A DNA stretch of 64,000 bases, from the NCBI GenBank assembly GCA_958295665.1, contig OY282559.1, forward strand, positions 246,384,764-246,448,763, read 5' to 3'. Within the stretch, counting starts at the first letter, position 1; each line of letters opens with the position of its first letter. Position numbers and translations under genes: made by a program. Under the pieces are notes generated by a model. That model was not told the origin of the DNA. It searched no databases and was given only the letters and a program-made list of their open reading frames with translations. Source of the stretch: Tipula vernalis. Its lineage: Eukaryota > Arthropoda > Insecta > Diptera > Tipulidae. Positions 44,253 through 56,253 of the stretch are shown in pieces.

Positions 44253-45394
44253 AATTGGTTTCATCGGTTTGTTTATGATTTGTTAAATAAATGTGGAAAT
44301 TTGGAGATGAAACTTGTCGATTGTAAATATTTGCTAATTTCTCTGTAGAAAAACGAGACGAAGATCAGTAGGTCAATTTCGTTCAAAAAATCTGAGGTTT
44401 TCCAGGAGCGTTTTCAATAAGTATATGGTATATCATACAAAAAATTCTTATTGTGTGATGTCATTAATTGTCTTTGGATTTGTGACGATAAGCATCAAAA
44501 ACGATTGAATCGGGTGAAACCGGTTCAAATTTTTGAGAGACGAGTGACGAGAGAGATTCCATTCCATTGCTGATGAGACGGGGAATTCATACTTGTACAA
44601 CATTGTATTGTTAAGTCATTTGTTTGTTTTCATACAAAATTGTATTGTTAAGTATTTATGTAGTGAATTTTAATAATTTTTTTTTAAATCGTAATAATAT
44701 CATAAAATTATAATTTTTTATTCCTTGGTAATTTTAAAAAAACATACTACAGCAATTGAATTTTTTGTATTTATTAAGGAAATCCAGAATTTTCGTTTAT
44801 AAATAAGTGTATGACAAAACGTTATAAGTGAAGAAAAATTATTATAATCTAATATAAAGTGAATCGGTACATATTTTGCAATTCTAAGCAATGTAACTAA
44901 GAATATATCTAAGCGATACAAAGTGAAATATGTGTATTGGCTGTAATTTGGTGTATATGGTGTTATGTGGAAATAGTGTCTGTTAAAGTTTAATGGTTCC
45001 GTGAATTAATTTCACGTACAAAAATGAAAATTTTTGCTTAACATTTATAGAAATTTACTAGTGTTCTAAGAAAATACGTTATCGTAAAATATTTCAAAAA
45101 ATTTCATTTTATTGATAACAAAAAACAATTTTTTTTCGATTGCTGTTGTTGACAAGTAAATATGGTATAACGTCTTCAAAAAAATGGACATTAGACAAAG
45201 TATAAAAGTGGCACCTCGTTTGCTATTGATATTTAGTGTTTTTTTTAACACCTTAATTTAAATTTGACCTGCTAATTATTGGTAAATTAAATTTATTTAA
45301 CATCAAAATATAATTTTTAATAAATGAAATCCCTCACTGGAAACCTGATATAAAAAATATTTAGCTCTACCTATTTATATGGAACCGCTATCGG

Positions 45395-45525
45395 GAGCAA
45401 CTTTTATATGATGGCTCTCGTTGCGCTCCGGATAGCGAATAAAAAACCACAATAAATTATGACAACAATTAGTGCGATTTTATTTGCTATCCGGAGCTGC
45501 TGTCGAGAGCCGTCATATAAAATTA
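45395..45525. repeat. GC-richer imperfect palindrome in Harb-A copy 1
   Basis: Arms around tttatatgatggctctcg...ctccggatagc and gctatccggagctgctg...gagagccgtcatataaa pair across a roughly 25-bp AT loop. The same palindrome lies at 49252-49388 in copy 2. Confidence 0.8.
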
Positions 45526-45880
45526 GCTAAAAATTGTAGTTTAACGTTAAATAAATTAATTGCCAATGAAAGCTCATCAAATTTAAATTTAGGAGTAGGA
45601 AATTGACTGCTTCGCATATGATCTTTCCGGCGCTTATCTAAGTTGGATTATTTATATTATTGAATCATTACAATTTTAACAAATAAAAACTATAATTATA
45701 GATATGGATTTCTGCGTAATTTTATTAGCAATTTTTTGTTATACCGTATCACGCACTTCACTTTTGCCAGCCAGAGTTATCGCCAATTGTGAAAAATACA
45801 TTATCAGTTTTGTTTCATTAAATAATTTCTAAAACTCACTATAATCAAATACCGATTAACTTCATTTCATGTAATTACAG

Positions 45881-46438
45881 AGTCGAGTAACTGTGCAGCA
45901 AAAGCTAATATTAAATGAATTTATTCAAAAGAATTATGAACAATTGTTTGGTTTCGGTGCGGTCCATGTCAAAGATTTAAGTTCGCAACTATGGGAGGAA
46001 CTATCCAATGAATTAAATAATTTATTTTTGAACCCACGAAGGGTCGATCAATGGAAACGAGTAAACATTTTAATAAATTCATATGATAAGTAAAAAAATA
46101 AAAAACGTTAAATATTTTTTTCTTATTTTCAGGTATGGCAGGATCTACAAAAAAATGTTAAGGTAAAACTCAACAAGATTAGAGCATCCCAAAATGAAAC
46201 AGGCGGCGGTGAAATGGTTGAAACCAAACTGACATCAAACGATCAGCTTATGAAGTCATGAAGAATTTGGATGGTGGTCGAAATGTTTTCGAACCTGGAT
46301 TAGTAAATTTAAATTATATGTATCTATTAATTTATAATAGTTATTTTTTAATGCAGTTACAATTTTATTTTATAGGGACGTCCTATGCCACCCGTATCTA
46401 TCCGAACGCAGAGATACCAAGACAACGATACTCGCAGT
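45881..46438 (+). pseudogene. Harb-A copy 1 Myb/SANT-like DNA-binding partner gene
   Basis: Exons 45881-46060, 46133-46302 and 46376-46438 have GT..AG introns of 72 and 73 bp. The first exon is preceded by an acceptor (attacag) and must have an upstream exon. It reads QQKLILNEFIQKNYEQLFGF, LWEELSNELNNLF and VDQWKR, joined to VWQDLQKNVKVKLNKIRASQ and NETGGGEMVETKLTSNDQ. This matches the Myb/SANT-like domain of Harbinger partner proteins, which carry the transposase to the element ends. A short deletion near 46250 breaks the frame. The last exon lacks the Ser/Pro-rich part seen in copy 2. Confidence 0.8.
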
Positions 46439-46587
46439 GTAAGTAATCATAATAATACAAACATTTCACCTTACTTTAATTTATTTTTATTTAGTAGGAA
46501 AGCCTAGCAGTTACTCCTGTAATTCGTTCCTACTTATGTAGTGTTGCAACTCTTTTCATGGAAAGATTACCATCTAGGAGCGACATA

Positions 46588-46801
46588 TACTAAAGATACA
46601 TGTTAAACCGAAAGTGGTCTGACTGAAAGCGTCCGAGATAAATTTAACATGTAACGGCGGCTTGACTGAAAGCAAAGATTATTAACAAGAAGATCTTCTT
46701 GTTAAACATCCTTGCTTTCAGTCAACCCGCCGTTTACATGTTGAATTTATCTCGGACATTTTCAGTCAGACCACTTTCGGTTTAACATGTATATGTAAGT
46801 A
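46588..46801. mobile_element. Palindromic 214-bp MITE, copy 2
   Basis: Same palindrome and same length as copy 1. Flanked by ata at 46585-46587 and 46802-46804. The uninterrupted site survives in Harb-A copy 2 (gcgacataaatttatag near 53503), confirming the insertion and its 3-bp duplication. Confidence 0.95.
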
Positions 46802-46804
46802 ATA

Positions 46805-47595
46805 AATTTATAGTTTCTTCGTTAGTTTAGCTAATTTAGAATAAGTATTTATGAATATTTGAATAATTTTCATTTTTTTGATGATGTGAAATAAATTGAT
46901 AGTAATAGTTATTAAAAAAGAACTTAAAAAGGAATTGGATTTTTTATTTTTAAAAGCATTGCCATAGGCAGCACGTGATGTCGACCGGTATTCAAAACCG
47001 CCAAATTAAATTTTTGACTAATTTGTTTTACCTGCGCAGTAACAAAATTATTAAAAATAACATTTTGGCCCAATTGGCGTGCGAATTTCCGTTGACGGAT
47101 AAAATCCAAAACTATATTTTTTTGAATGAAATTATGTATATCAATTTTAACAAAATTTAATTTAATTTTTGTAGGGCCGAAATATATATTTTAAATAATT
47201 TTGATACTACAGATCTAAATTGGGTCAAAAATTCAATTTGACGGTTTGGAATGCAGGTCGACATCACCTGCATCTGGCAAAGCTTTTATACTTCATATTT
47301 GCTACCAACACAGTTGCAATTCTTTATTGTGCTAGATTAATTGTAGCGTGGTGAAAAATTTCTAGCGCATTGGAATTTTAACTGCGATGGAATTTTTATC
47401 TGAACATCGAAATGTATGTATTTTCAATAGAACAATAAAACGTTTGATAATAATTATTTTGCTAAAACAATAGATTAATTATTACAATTATTCTGTTTCG
47501 TTTGGATTTTCCAAAAAGAAAAAAAAACAATATTTTAGTGAATATTATACCTGAGATTAGTAGGTTGTTTTACTTTATAACAAAAAAATTGGTTT
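46805..47595. other. Harb-A copy 1 interior noncoding part
   Basis: Lies between the two convergent genes. The part to about 46995 is repeated at 56587-56757 in copy 2 (cacgtgatgtcgaccggtat shared). The rest has no coding match. Confidence 0.6.
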
Positions 47596-48278
47596 TTAAA
47601 TATTGATTTCCCTAATGAAATTTGTTAGAAGTAATCTGTTTTCTTCCCCAGAATTGTTTTCTTCCTCCGCAGTAGGAACAGCAACAATTTCATCCTCTAC
47701 GTCGTTAATGGGGTAGTTGTTGTCGACCAATATATTGTGTAATACAGAACAAGAATAAATTATATTTGCTGCCCTCTCGTGCGTATAATGAAGATGGTCC
47801 GAAGATCTTTTTAGACATCGGAATCTTGATTTCAATACGCCAAAGCAGCGTTCTATGCCACTACGTATATGGGTGTGCATTTTATTAAAACGTAGCTGAT
47901 CATTTGTTGTTGGTCGACGATATGGAACCATCATTAACGGCTTCATTGCATATCCGCTTGTAATGGTAGTAACAAATATTTGATCAGTAAATAATTTTAC
48001 AGTACCTACATTAATTGTCTTACCAAATAGCCATGTTTTATTGTCTTCTAAACTTAGCCTCTTAACAACCGGTAGGATTTTGCTCCCATTCCATATATGA
48101 GAGCCATGGGTAGAGCCCGGATACCTCGCATTTATGGTCCATATGCGCATGTCTAAATCACATATCTGGGAATAAAAATTAATACATTAATACACAATTT
48201 ATTTAAATTTTGTAATTACCATTTGTGTGAAACTTTTTCTATTTATATAGAAATATTCATCCAAATATTTATAGGCAT
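47596..48278 (-). pseudogene. Harb-A copy 1 transposase, C-terminal part
   Basis: An exon ending at 48220 reads LDEYFYINRKSFTQM. After a 54-bp intron (48166-48219) the next exon reads ICDLDM and WTINARYPGSTHGSHIWNGS, GYAMKPLMMVPYRRP, IERCFGVLKSRFRCLK and ANIIYSCSVLHNI, ending at 47596. The fold is the DDE_Tnp_4 domain of Harbinger transposases, which cuts and pastes the element. The second catalytic Asp is lost (HG where HD is expected) and the GDxGY motif is TSGY. The Glu in IERCFG remains. The N-terminus is missing because copy 2 starts there. Confidence 0.85.
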
Positions 48279-49251
48279 AATTGGTTTCATCGATTTGTTT
48301 ATGATTTGTTAAATAAATGTGGAAATTTGGAGATGAAACTTGTCGATAGTAAATTATTGGCTAATTGTGCGGAAATGTGAGGATTTCCAGGAGCGTTTTT
48401 CAAATTTTTGGTGCTTATGTCCACGAGAGAGATGTAATTCCCTTGCTGATGAGACGGGGAATTCACACTTTTGTTTAATCATTTGTTGAATGTTCAAGCA
48501 AAATTGTATAGTTATGTATTTATGTAGTGAATTTAAATAATTTTTTTTAAGTCGTGATAATATCATAAATATTAAAGTATAATTTTTTATTCCTTGGTAA
48601 TTTTAAAAAACATACTACAGCAATTGAATTTTTTGTATTTATTAAGGAAATCCAGAATGTTCGTTTATAAATAAGTGTATGACAAAACGTTATAAGTGAA
48701 GATAAATTATTATAATCTAATATAAAGTGAATCGGTACATATTTTGCAATTCTAAGCAATGTAACTAAGAATATATCTAAGCGATACAAAGTGAAATATG
48801 TGTATATGGCTGTAATTTGGTGTATATGGTGTTATGTGGAAATAGTGTCTGTTAAAGTTTAATGGTTCCGTGAATTAATTTCACGTACAAAAATGAAAAT
48901 TTTTGCTTAACATTTATAGAAATTTACTAGTGTTCTAAGAAAATACGTTATCGTAAAATATTTCAAAAAATTTCATTTTATTGATAACAAAAAACAATTT
49001 TTTTTCGATTGCTGTTGTTGACAAGTAAATATGGTATAACGTCTTCAAAAAAATGGACATTAGACAAAGTATAAAAGTGGCACCTCGTTTGCTATTGATA
49101 TTTAGTGTTTTTTTTAATACCTTGATTTAAATTTGACCTGCTAATTATTGGTAAATTAAATTTATTTAACATCAAAATATAATTTTTAATAAATGAAATC
49201 CCTCATTGGAAACCTGATATAAAAAATATTTAGCTCTACCTATTTATATGG

Positions 49252-49388
49252 AACAGCTATCGGGAGCAACTTTTATATGACGGCTTTGGTTACGCTCCGG
49301 ATAGCGAATAAAAAACGCAATAAATTATGACAACAATTAGTGTCATTTTATTTACTATCCGGAGCTGCTGTCGAGAGCCGTCATAACT
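49252..49388. repeat. GC-richer imperfect palindrome in Harb-A copy 2
   Basis: Second copy of the palindrome at 45395-45525 (gctatcgggagcaac start, gagagccgtcat right arm), with a few substitutions. Confidence 0.78.
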
Positions 49389-49695
49389 TAATTTACCAAT
49401 TAAAGCTCGTCAAATTTAAATTTAGGAGCAGGAAATTGACTGCTTCGCATATGATCTATCCGGCGCTAATAAAAAACGGACTAATTGTCATTTATCTTTG
49501 TTGGATTATTTATATTTTTGAATCATTCCAATTTTAACAAATAAAAATTATAATTATGGATAATATTTCTGCATATCTGCATTGGCTAGAAATATCGCCA
49601 ATTGTGAAAAATACATTAACAGTTTTGTTTTATTAAATAATTTCTAAAACTCACTATAATCAAATATCTATTAACTTCATTTCATGTAATTACAG

Positions 49696-50119
49696 AGTCG
49701 AGAAACTGCGCAACAAAAGCTAATATTAAATGAATTTATTCAAAATAATTATGAATAATTGTTTGGTTTCGGTGCGGTCCATGGCAATGATTTAAGGGCG
49801 CAACTATGGGAGGAAATATCCAATGAATTAAATAATTTATTTTTGAACCCACGAAGGGTCGATCAATGGAAACGAGTAAACATTTTAATAAATTCATATG
49901 ATAAGTAAAAAAATAAAAAACGTTAAATATTTTTTTCTTATTTTCAGGTATGGCAGGATCTACAAAAAAATGTTAAGGTAAAACTCAACAAGATTAGAGC
50001 AGCCCACAATGAAACAGGAAATGGTTGAAACCACACTGACATCAGACGATCAACTTATTATTAATGTATGTGTCGTGAAAAATTTGGATGGTGTTCGAAA
50101 TGCTTTCGAACCTGGATTA
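49696..50119 (+). pseudogene. Harb-A copy 2 Myb/SANT-like gene, first preserved exons
   Basis: Exons 49696-49875 and 49948-50119 correspond to those of copy 1 (QKLILNEFIQ, WEEISNELNNLF, VWQDLQKNVKVKLNKIRAAH). One in-frame TAA replaces a sense codon after NNYE, and an 8-bp deletion after NETG shifts the frame before EMVETTLTSDDQLIINV. It keeps codons lost from copy 1 (INVCVVKNLDGVRNAFEPGL). The intron after 50119 was entered by the mariner element. Confidence 0.8.
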
Positions 50120-50140
50120 GTAAATTTAAATTATATGTTA

Positions 50141-52885
50141 ACAGGGTGTTTGGCACATGGACCAAAAGAATTTGTTGGGGGATTGGGTGGATCATTAGCT
50201 AGTTTTCACCCATACACCCTACATGGTAAGTGTCACGGTAATTGATATATGATTTTTTTCCTTTTTTATTTAAATCACCCGAAATCTCACCTTTAAATCG
50301 TCATATTTTTTTGTTTGTCATTGTAATAGCACGAAATAACTTTAATTGTATTCTGCAATGTATTTTTTATTCTAAGTAAATCATTATTTGGTATAACTGG
50401 TTTCAAGAAAATGACTTATGAGCTTTGAAAGTCTTTAAATTGTGAAAATGTATATGAAAAATTTCAACTTCTAAATTCAATATAAAAAAAAATTAATATT
50501 ATTTTGAACTTAGGTTTATTTTAAAAAGTTTTCTAGTTTATAACCTTTCCAACGGTATGCTACATGTTGCAGAAATATTTATAATGTGGTCAAAATAAGA
50601 GAGACAAGTTTGCGAGGGTCATGGTCAAGAAAATACTTTTTATGTTTTATTAAACATGAGTTACAATATTTACTCAAACTGTCCTCCTCTACTTCGAATG
50701 TATGCACGACACCTTTTTCTTATCTCAACCGTTGTTGTCCGAAATCGCTGTTCTGCTTTCATTATTTCAAATGCGGCGGTGATTCATTCCATTAAAATTT
50801 CTCTTGAGGACACCTCTGTTGCATAAACTAATTCCTTTGCACGTCCCCAGACGGAGAAATCGAGGGTATCAGGTCTGGGGACTCTAGTACTGTTCGTTTG
50901 TAATGTCCTGGACCACCGTCATTTTGAAAGACGATCGCCACGCTTTTTTCTAAAACTGGTAATACAAGTTCAGGTAAATCATTTTGTAAGAATTCAAGAT
51001 AAGCATCTGCGGTCAGGCGTTCTGGCAAAAAATTATGGGCCGATAAGGTTTCGACCAATAACACCAGCCGAAACGTTGACACTAAATTTTCTTTGAAAAG
51101 ATCTCTGCCTTTTCTTGTGAGGATTTTGACCCTTTTCTTCCCAATGGTGCAGATTGTGCAGATTCACTATTCCCTTGTGGCTAAAATTTGAATCATCGGT
51201 CCGGTTCACAAATTTTTTTTCAAAGAGTCTTCAAAATCTTCAAAATCTGTATGCAGTATAAATCTGCAGAACTCCAGCCGTCTAGCATTATCACACTCTT
51301 CGAGATCTGAAACAATTAGTTAAATCCGTGAGTTTATGATAATTGCACGAAAACGATACATTTTTTCTGTAAACTGAGCCAGAAAGAAGAGAAGTCAACA
51401 ATGAATAAATAACTTTTTGCTAGAACAAACACAGTTAAAAATCAATAAAATTGTAGTGTTTTTGTTGAAGAAATGACTAGTGAAAACCTCTCATTGGGTT
51501 TTGAAATCAATTAAAAATTGTTTTTCGTGACATTTAAAAATAAGTAAGTTATGTATTAATGACGTTGAACAGGAGTGTAATGGAATGCATGCCTGCTATC
51601 TGCCCGAATAACCGACCAAACTTTCCAAACTGATAAGTTAAGTCTTTCAGCAACAACTAGTGTACTTGTTGGATCCTCATCAAATGCTTGTAGTATTGTT
51701 TCATTCATTACAACATTATGTTGCCTCACATTCACTCGAGGCTCTTGAAAATGAAAGTTCCGGTCTCTCTCAGGCGTCGATGGGTTGTTGAGAAGATGTC
51801 GTGGTATGGTAAACGCCGATCAGGATATCGCTCCTGATAAAGTCTTCGTATTTCACACGCATTGCAATTAGCTCTGCTATACGCCAGCAACATGTCAGCA
51901 TACTCTTCGTTACTAAAATTAGGCACTGTAACGACAACAGCGATGACAAACGCAACAAAAACAGTTCTGATAACAGTTTAATACAGATTTAACAAGAACA
52001 AGATTACATTTTTATTTTTTTTTTTTTTTGAGTTATGTTCAAAAATCAAAAACACTTTTATATTCACACTTATTTTAATATCTGTAGACCTAGATTTCGA
52101 TCGCTACTTTGCTTACATTATCAATACTATATTTTTGTACTAACTATGATTTTGAATTGTGATTGAATTTATATGGTTTATCAGGTATAAATAATCAAAA
52201 AAGAGGAGTTTTCTTAAATAATATTATAATATTTTGTGGGGTGTAATTTGAAAATTTAAAAAGAAAAATTTAATTTAAAAAAGGGGGAGCGGGTGTTAGC
52301 TTATGTTTTAGCTAAACTAATTAGGGTCTTGTTTTGAACCGGTTCGTCATCTCTGTTTATTGTTTTATGTCTGGTTTTCTTAATCAGAATGGATTCTGCT
52401 GTGTCTAATTTTTTATGATGTATTACTCTCGCAAAAACTTGTATCTCTTCTACAACATGTAGCATGCCGTTGGAAAGAGTATAAACTTGTAACAAAACTT
52501 TTTAAAATAAACCTAAGTTCAAATTAATGTTTATTTTTTTTTATATTGAATTTAGAAGTTGACATTTTTTATACAAATTTACACATTTTTAAGACTTTCG
52601 AAGCTCATAAGTAATTTTCTTGAAACCAGTTGTACCAAATAATGATTTATTTAGAATAAAAATACATTGCAGAATACAATAAAAGTTATTTCGTGCTATT
52701 ACAATGACAAACAAAAAAATATGACGATTTAAAGGTGAAATTTCGGGTGATTTCAATAAAAAAGGAAAAAAAATCATATCTCAATTACCGTGACACTTAC
52801 CATGTAGGGTGTATGGATGAAAACTTGCTAATGATCCACCCAATCCCCCAACAAATTCTTTTGGTCCATGTGCCAAACACCCTGT
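50141..52885 (-). mobile_element. Tc1/mariner element with about 450-bp terminal inverted repeats
   Basis: The ends are acagggtgtttggcacatgg and its inverse. Inverted similarity runs from the ends inward to about 50600 and 52420. It sits in the last intron of the Myb/SANT gene of Harb-A copy 2, at a TA present in the matching intron of copy 1. The left border has one extra A, so the duplication reads TA plus A on one side. Its transposase is on the minus strand. Confidence 0.85.
50828..51926 (-). pseudogene. Tc1/mariner-superfamily transposase
   Basis: The N-terminus MPNFSNEEYADMLLAYSRAN with IRRLYQERYPDRRLPYHDIF and RRLRETG (51926-51740) forms the helix-turn-helix DNA-binding part. After a frameshift come PRVNVRQHNVVMNETILQAF, LNLSVWKVWSVIRADSRHAF and HYTPVQ. 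After a gap come NARRLEFCRFILHTDFED, a TDDS block (first catalytic Asp), SAGVIG, LPERLTADAYLEFLQNDLPE and FQNDGGPGHY (second Asp), ending near SPDL. At least four frameshifts and a deletion inactivate it. The motifs match an insect Tc1/mariner group. Confidence 0.82.
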
Positions 52886-52937
52886 ATATTAATTTACCAT
52901 AGTTATTTTTTAATGCAGTTACAATTTTATTTTATAG

Positions 52938-53384
52938 GAACGTCCTATGCCACGCATATCTCTTACGTCCACACTACATTCACCAGAATATTCTTCATTG
53001 ATACGCTCGACATCATATCCCATACCCATTCTATCAAATTTCATTCTTTCACCATCAGAATATTCTTTGTCACACCCTCCATCACCACAACAAGAAGTAC
53101 CAAGTCCGCTGTCTTTAAACCATTCTTCCCCATCAGCATCACAAACGACTCATTCACCTAATTCTTCATTGCTATAACCTATACTTTAACCATTGCCATC
53201 CCAACCACTGCGACTTCCATCTCCGTTACCAAATTCTTCTCGCCCACATCCAGAGTCCCGACCAACTAGTTTATTGGGAAGTGCCAGCAGATCAATAAAC
53301 CGACGCGAAAAAATTTCAGACATTTTGCCATGCAGAACGCAGAGGTACCGAGCCAATGATCCTCGAAGTGTAAGTAATCATTAA
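52938..53384 (+). pseudogene. Harb-A copy 2 Myb/SANT-like gene, Ser/Pro-rich last exon
   Basis: The exon follows an acceptor at 52936-52937. It reads RPMPRISLTSTLHSPEYSSL, then a Ser/Pro-rich stretch (HPPSPQQEVPSPLSLNHSSP), two in-frame TAA codons (53175-53177 and 53187-53189), and in the same frame LRLPSPLPNSSRPHPESRP to TQRYRANDPRS. A donor (gtaagt) follows at 53370. It continues the protein of 49696-50119 across the mariner insertion. Copy 1 has lost the Ser/Pro-rich part. Confidence 0.78.
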
Positions 53385-53792
53385 TACACAAACATTTCAT
53401 CTTACTTTAATTTATTTTTATTTAGTAAGAAAGCGTAGCCTCCTGTAATTCGTTGCTACGAAGTATTTCAACTCTTTTTATGGAAAGATTACCATCTAAG
53501 AGCGACATAAATTTATAGTTTTTTCGTTTGTCCTAGTTTCCACCGCAAATTTCGTCGTAGATTTTACAATAGGGAAATTTTTGTTCTATGATTATGTTAG
53601 TGAATCGATATAACATGTATTAGTATCATTTTGACGTTTTATGAAATTAGCAATTTGCTTTGAGTTATCTCTAAAAATTTGTGTATTTTCAAAAATTAAA
53701 TAAATAAAAATTGATATATTTGAATAAATATGCGTACTGTGGCACATACCATATTATTAAACATATAATATATTTTAATATTTAAAAAAAAA

Positions 53793-55214
53793 ATGGATGA
53801 GAACTACATTAGAAAAGTTAGTGCGGCGGCTATTGCTATAGTCATATGTAGTAATGTAGCCGAATCTTTGGATAAAAAGAAGAGAAAGAGTCCGAGGTGG
53901 TGGGTTCGTCCTATATTTACGGAAGAATCTCGAAATCTTTACGGTGATCATAATTTGGTTGAAGAAATGAGATTGAATGACCAGGAATCTTTTTTTAATT
54001 ACAACAGAATGTCTTCAGCATCTTTCGGCAAATTATTAAAAATAGTCGGTCTTTCTATTTCAAAAACGGATACGAACTATAGAGCTTCTATAAATCCGTC
54101 CACCAGATTGGCGCTCACTTTAAGGTTCGCATGATAATAAAATAATTTGTGTTGCATATAAATAAATAAATTATGTTCCATATGTTTTTAGGTACTTAGC
54201 TAGTGGTAATAGTTAACGTTCTTTATCGTACGCTTTTAGAGTGGGCAAAGCCACCACTTGCAAAACAATAAAAGATACCTTAACAGCAATATATCAATGT
54301 CTTCTTAATGAAGTACTACCGTTCCCCACGGAGAAGGATTGGTTATCCACCACAGAAGGATTCAAAATGCGTTGGAACTATCCAAATTGCATTGGTGCAA
54401 TCGATGGGAAGCACGTCGAAATTAAGGTATGTACACGTATTTCGCTTACTTAAAACATTCTTCTTAAATATGTGAATTTTTACTGCAGGCACCACCAGAT
54501 TCGGGGTCCGAATTTTATAACTACAAGCAGTTTTTCTCCATAATTTTATTAGCGGTTTGCGATTTTAGGTATAGGTTTACCTTCATCGATGTCGGTTCGC
54601 AAGGGCGTCAGAGCGACGGTGGCGTGTTTAAAGATTCAAAGTTGGGAAAATTGCTATTTTGCAATAGTATAAATGTACCGAAAGATGCTGAAATTTTTGA
54701 AGACGGTCCGGTTTTACCGTATTTTTTGTTGGGGGACGAAGCTTTTGGGTTGAAACCCTACATGATTACTCCATATTCCGGGAAATCGACAGGAAAGTTG
54801 GACTATGAAAAATGCATTTTCAATTACCGTCAATCGAGGGCTAGACGTGTAATTGAAAATGCATTTGGAATTTTAGCTGCTCGCTGGAGAATTTTAAAAA
54901 CATGTTTAGAGACTTCAACGGAATCTGCTGACAGAATAATTCAAGCAACGGTGTGCCTTCATAATTTTTGCCTGGCTGAGGACGAAACATTCTCTCATCA
55001 TCAACGAAAGTACTGTCCAAGTACCCTAGTCGATCATGAAAATATCGATCTAAATCAGGACCGACCTGGTGATTGGAGAAAACACGGGGAGTTAACTTCA
55101 ATTTGTAGACAGGGCAGCTTTAACGCTTCTGCAACTGCGATGCATACCCGAGATGTCCTCGCAGAGCACTTCATGACGGACTGCTCGGTTCCAAGGCAAT
55201 GGGACGTTGTATAG
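53793..55214 (+). pseudogene. Harb-B DDE transposase, three exons, one internal stop
   Basis: Exons 53793-54124, 54192-54426 and 54489-55214 join in phase through 67- and 62-bp introns with GT..AG borders, giving a frame of about 430 codons, a normal length for Harbinger transposases. The N-terminal helical part has NRMSSASFGKLLKIVG. The catalytic core has NCIGAIDGKHVEIK (first Asp), GSQGRQSDGGVFKDS (second Asp), GDEAFGLKPYMITPYSG and RRVIENAFGILAARWRIL (Glu), with TVCLHNFCL near the end. All three catalytic residues are present. The only defect is TAA at 54214-54216, within the conserved ASGNS..RSLSYAFRVG region. It cuts and pastes the element in the nucleus together with its partner protein. 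Confidence 0.9.
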
Positions 55215-55264
55215 TGGTAAAATAAAATATATATGTATTCTAATAAAAAATGAATTTTTGTAAT

Positions 55265-56253
55265 TTATTTTGAAGATTTATTTTGAATTATATCATTCAT
55301 GTGTGACATAATAAACAATTGTGACATATATTTATCTTTTTGGTCCAACCCTCTTAAAAACGTAGCCACCTGGTCACCAAACAGCTGTTCCATGTCTTTT
55401 GCTTTCTCTAAAGGCGCGATTGTTGTGACATTGTCAACCAATCTGTGTAATGGCTCTAAAAAATCGGCGGCTGTCGTTGACGGAGTCGATGAACGTACAC
55501 TAATCGTTCTGGATCGCTTAACTGGGGGAAAATCAAATAAAATATGCAAATAAATTACAAATAAGTATGTTTATAAAATTATTTGTTACCAGTTGGAGTA
55601 TCAGGAAGAGGGGAGCTGGAGTTATCAGCTGATTTAGTTGGGCTCGTTATGTCTAGTCGGTCCAAGCTGCTCTTATGGCTTAAAATGAAATAAATTAGTA
55701 TTCTAGAAACAAGTTATAAGAACCTCTTATTTATTACTTACGTTCGTTTAGATAACACTCTATCCATCCAATTTGTCAACGTGCTTCGGCTCTGGAACCA
55801 TTTTGTACTTCGTACCGCTAGTATAGGTCTTCTCTAGCGAGTTCTTGTACCTCGTGTAATTATTGCGAAGACTTTCGAAGAGCTCTTTTACCAAATTTGC
55901 GGTAATGTTTAAATTAGTAAACGTTAATTTTAGCTCTTGACAGACTTCTTCCCATAGTGTATTTAAGATGCCAGAAGTCCGCTCTTTGATCGGGATGGTA
56001 TAATCAAATAGCGGTGAGCGTTCAAACACCGAATCCAATAGCACACTTTCAAATTCATAGCGCCGGCCACTTAAAAGTGTATTTAAATTCTTTGATTTTT
56101 GAAGAGTTTTTTTTTTTTATACTGCGATTCGACATTCTGTACTTCACATTGGAATTCTACACTTTCATTATATGAGTATTCCTCGCCCACTAAATAATCT
56201 TCCACCATCGTGATCTCCATTTCTTCATCATCACCACTTTCCTTTTCAAACAT
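55265..56253 (-). pseudogene. Harb-B MADF-BESS partner protein
   Basis: Exons 56253-55742, 55678-55590 and 55521-55265 are joined in phase by GT..AG introns of 63 and 68 bp. An acidic N-terminus (MFEKESGDDEEMEITMVEDY) is followed by a MADF domain (LLDSVFERSPLFDYTIPIKE, WEEVCQELKLTF, ELFESLRNNYTRYKNSLEKT), a Ser/Pro linker, and a C-terminal BESS-like motif (MEQLFGDQVATFLRGLDQKD). Such proteins bind DNA and assist Harbinger transposase. There are two frame breaks: one in an A12 run (about 56108-56119) and one near 55800. The gene is convergent with the transposase, 50 bp from its stop. Confidence 0.82.

Larger units (their letters stand above)
44253..48278 (+). mobile_element. PIF/Harbinger element Harb-A, copy 1 (3' truncated)
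   Basis: From 44253 (aattggtttcatcgg) it is colinear with the sequence starting at 48279, including a long noncoding 5' part, a Myb/SANT gene on plus and a transposase on minus. It stops inside the transposase exon where copy 2 begins, so the two copies are head to tail. Terminal repeats could not be defined. Confidence 0.72.

Noticed and set aside
54841..55101. Antisense 86-codon frame inside Harb-B transposase
   Set aside because: Shadow of a strongly supported coding exon on the opposite strand.
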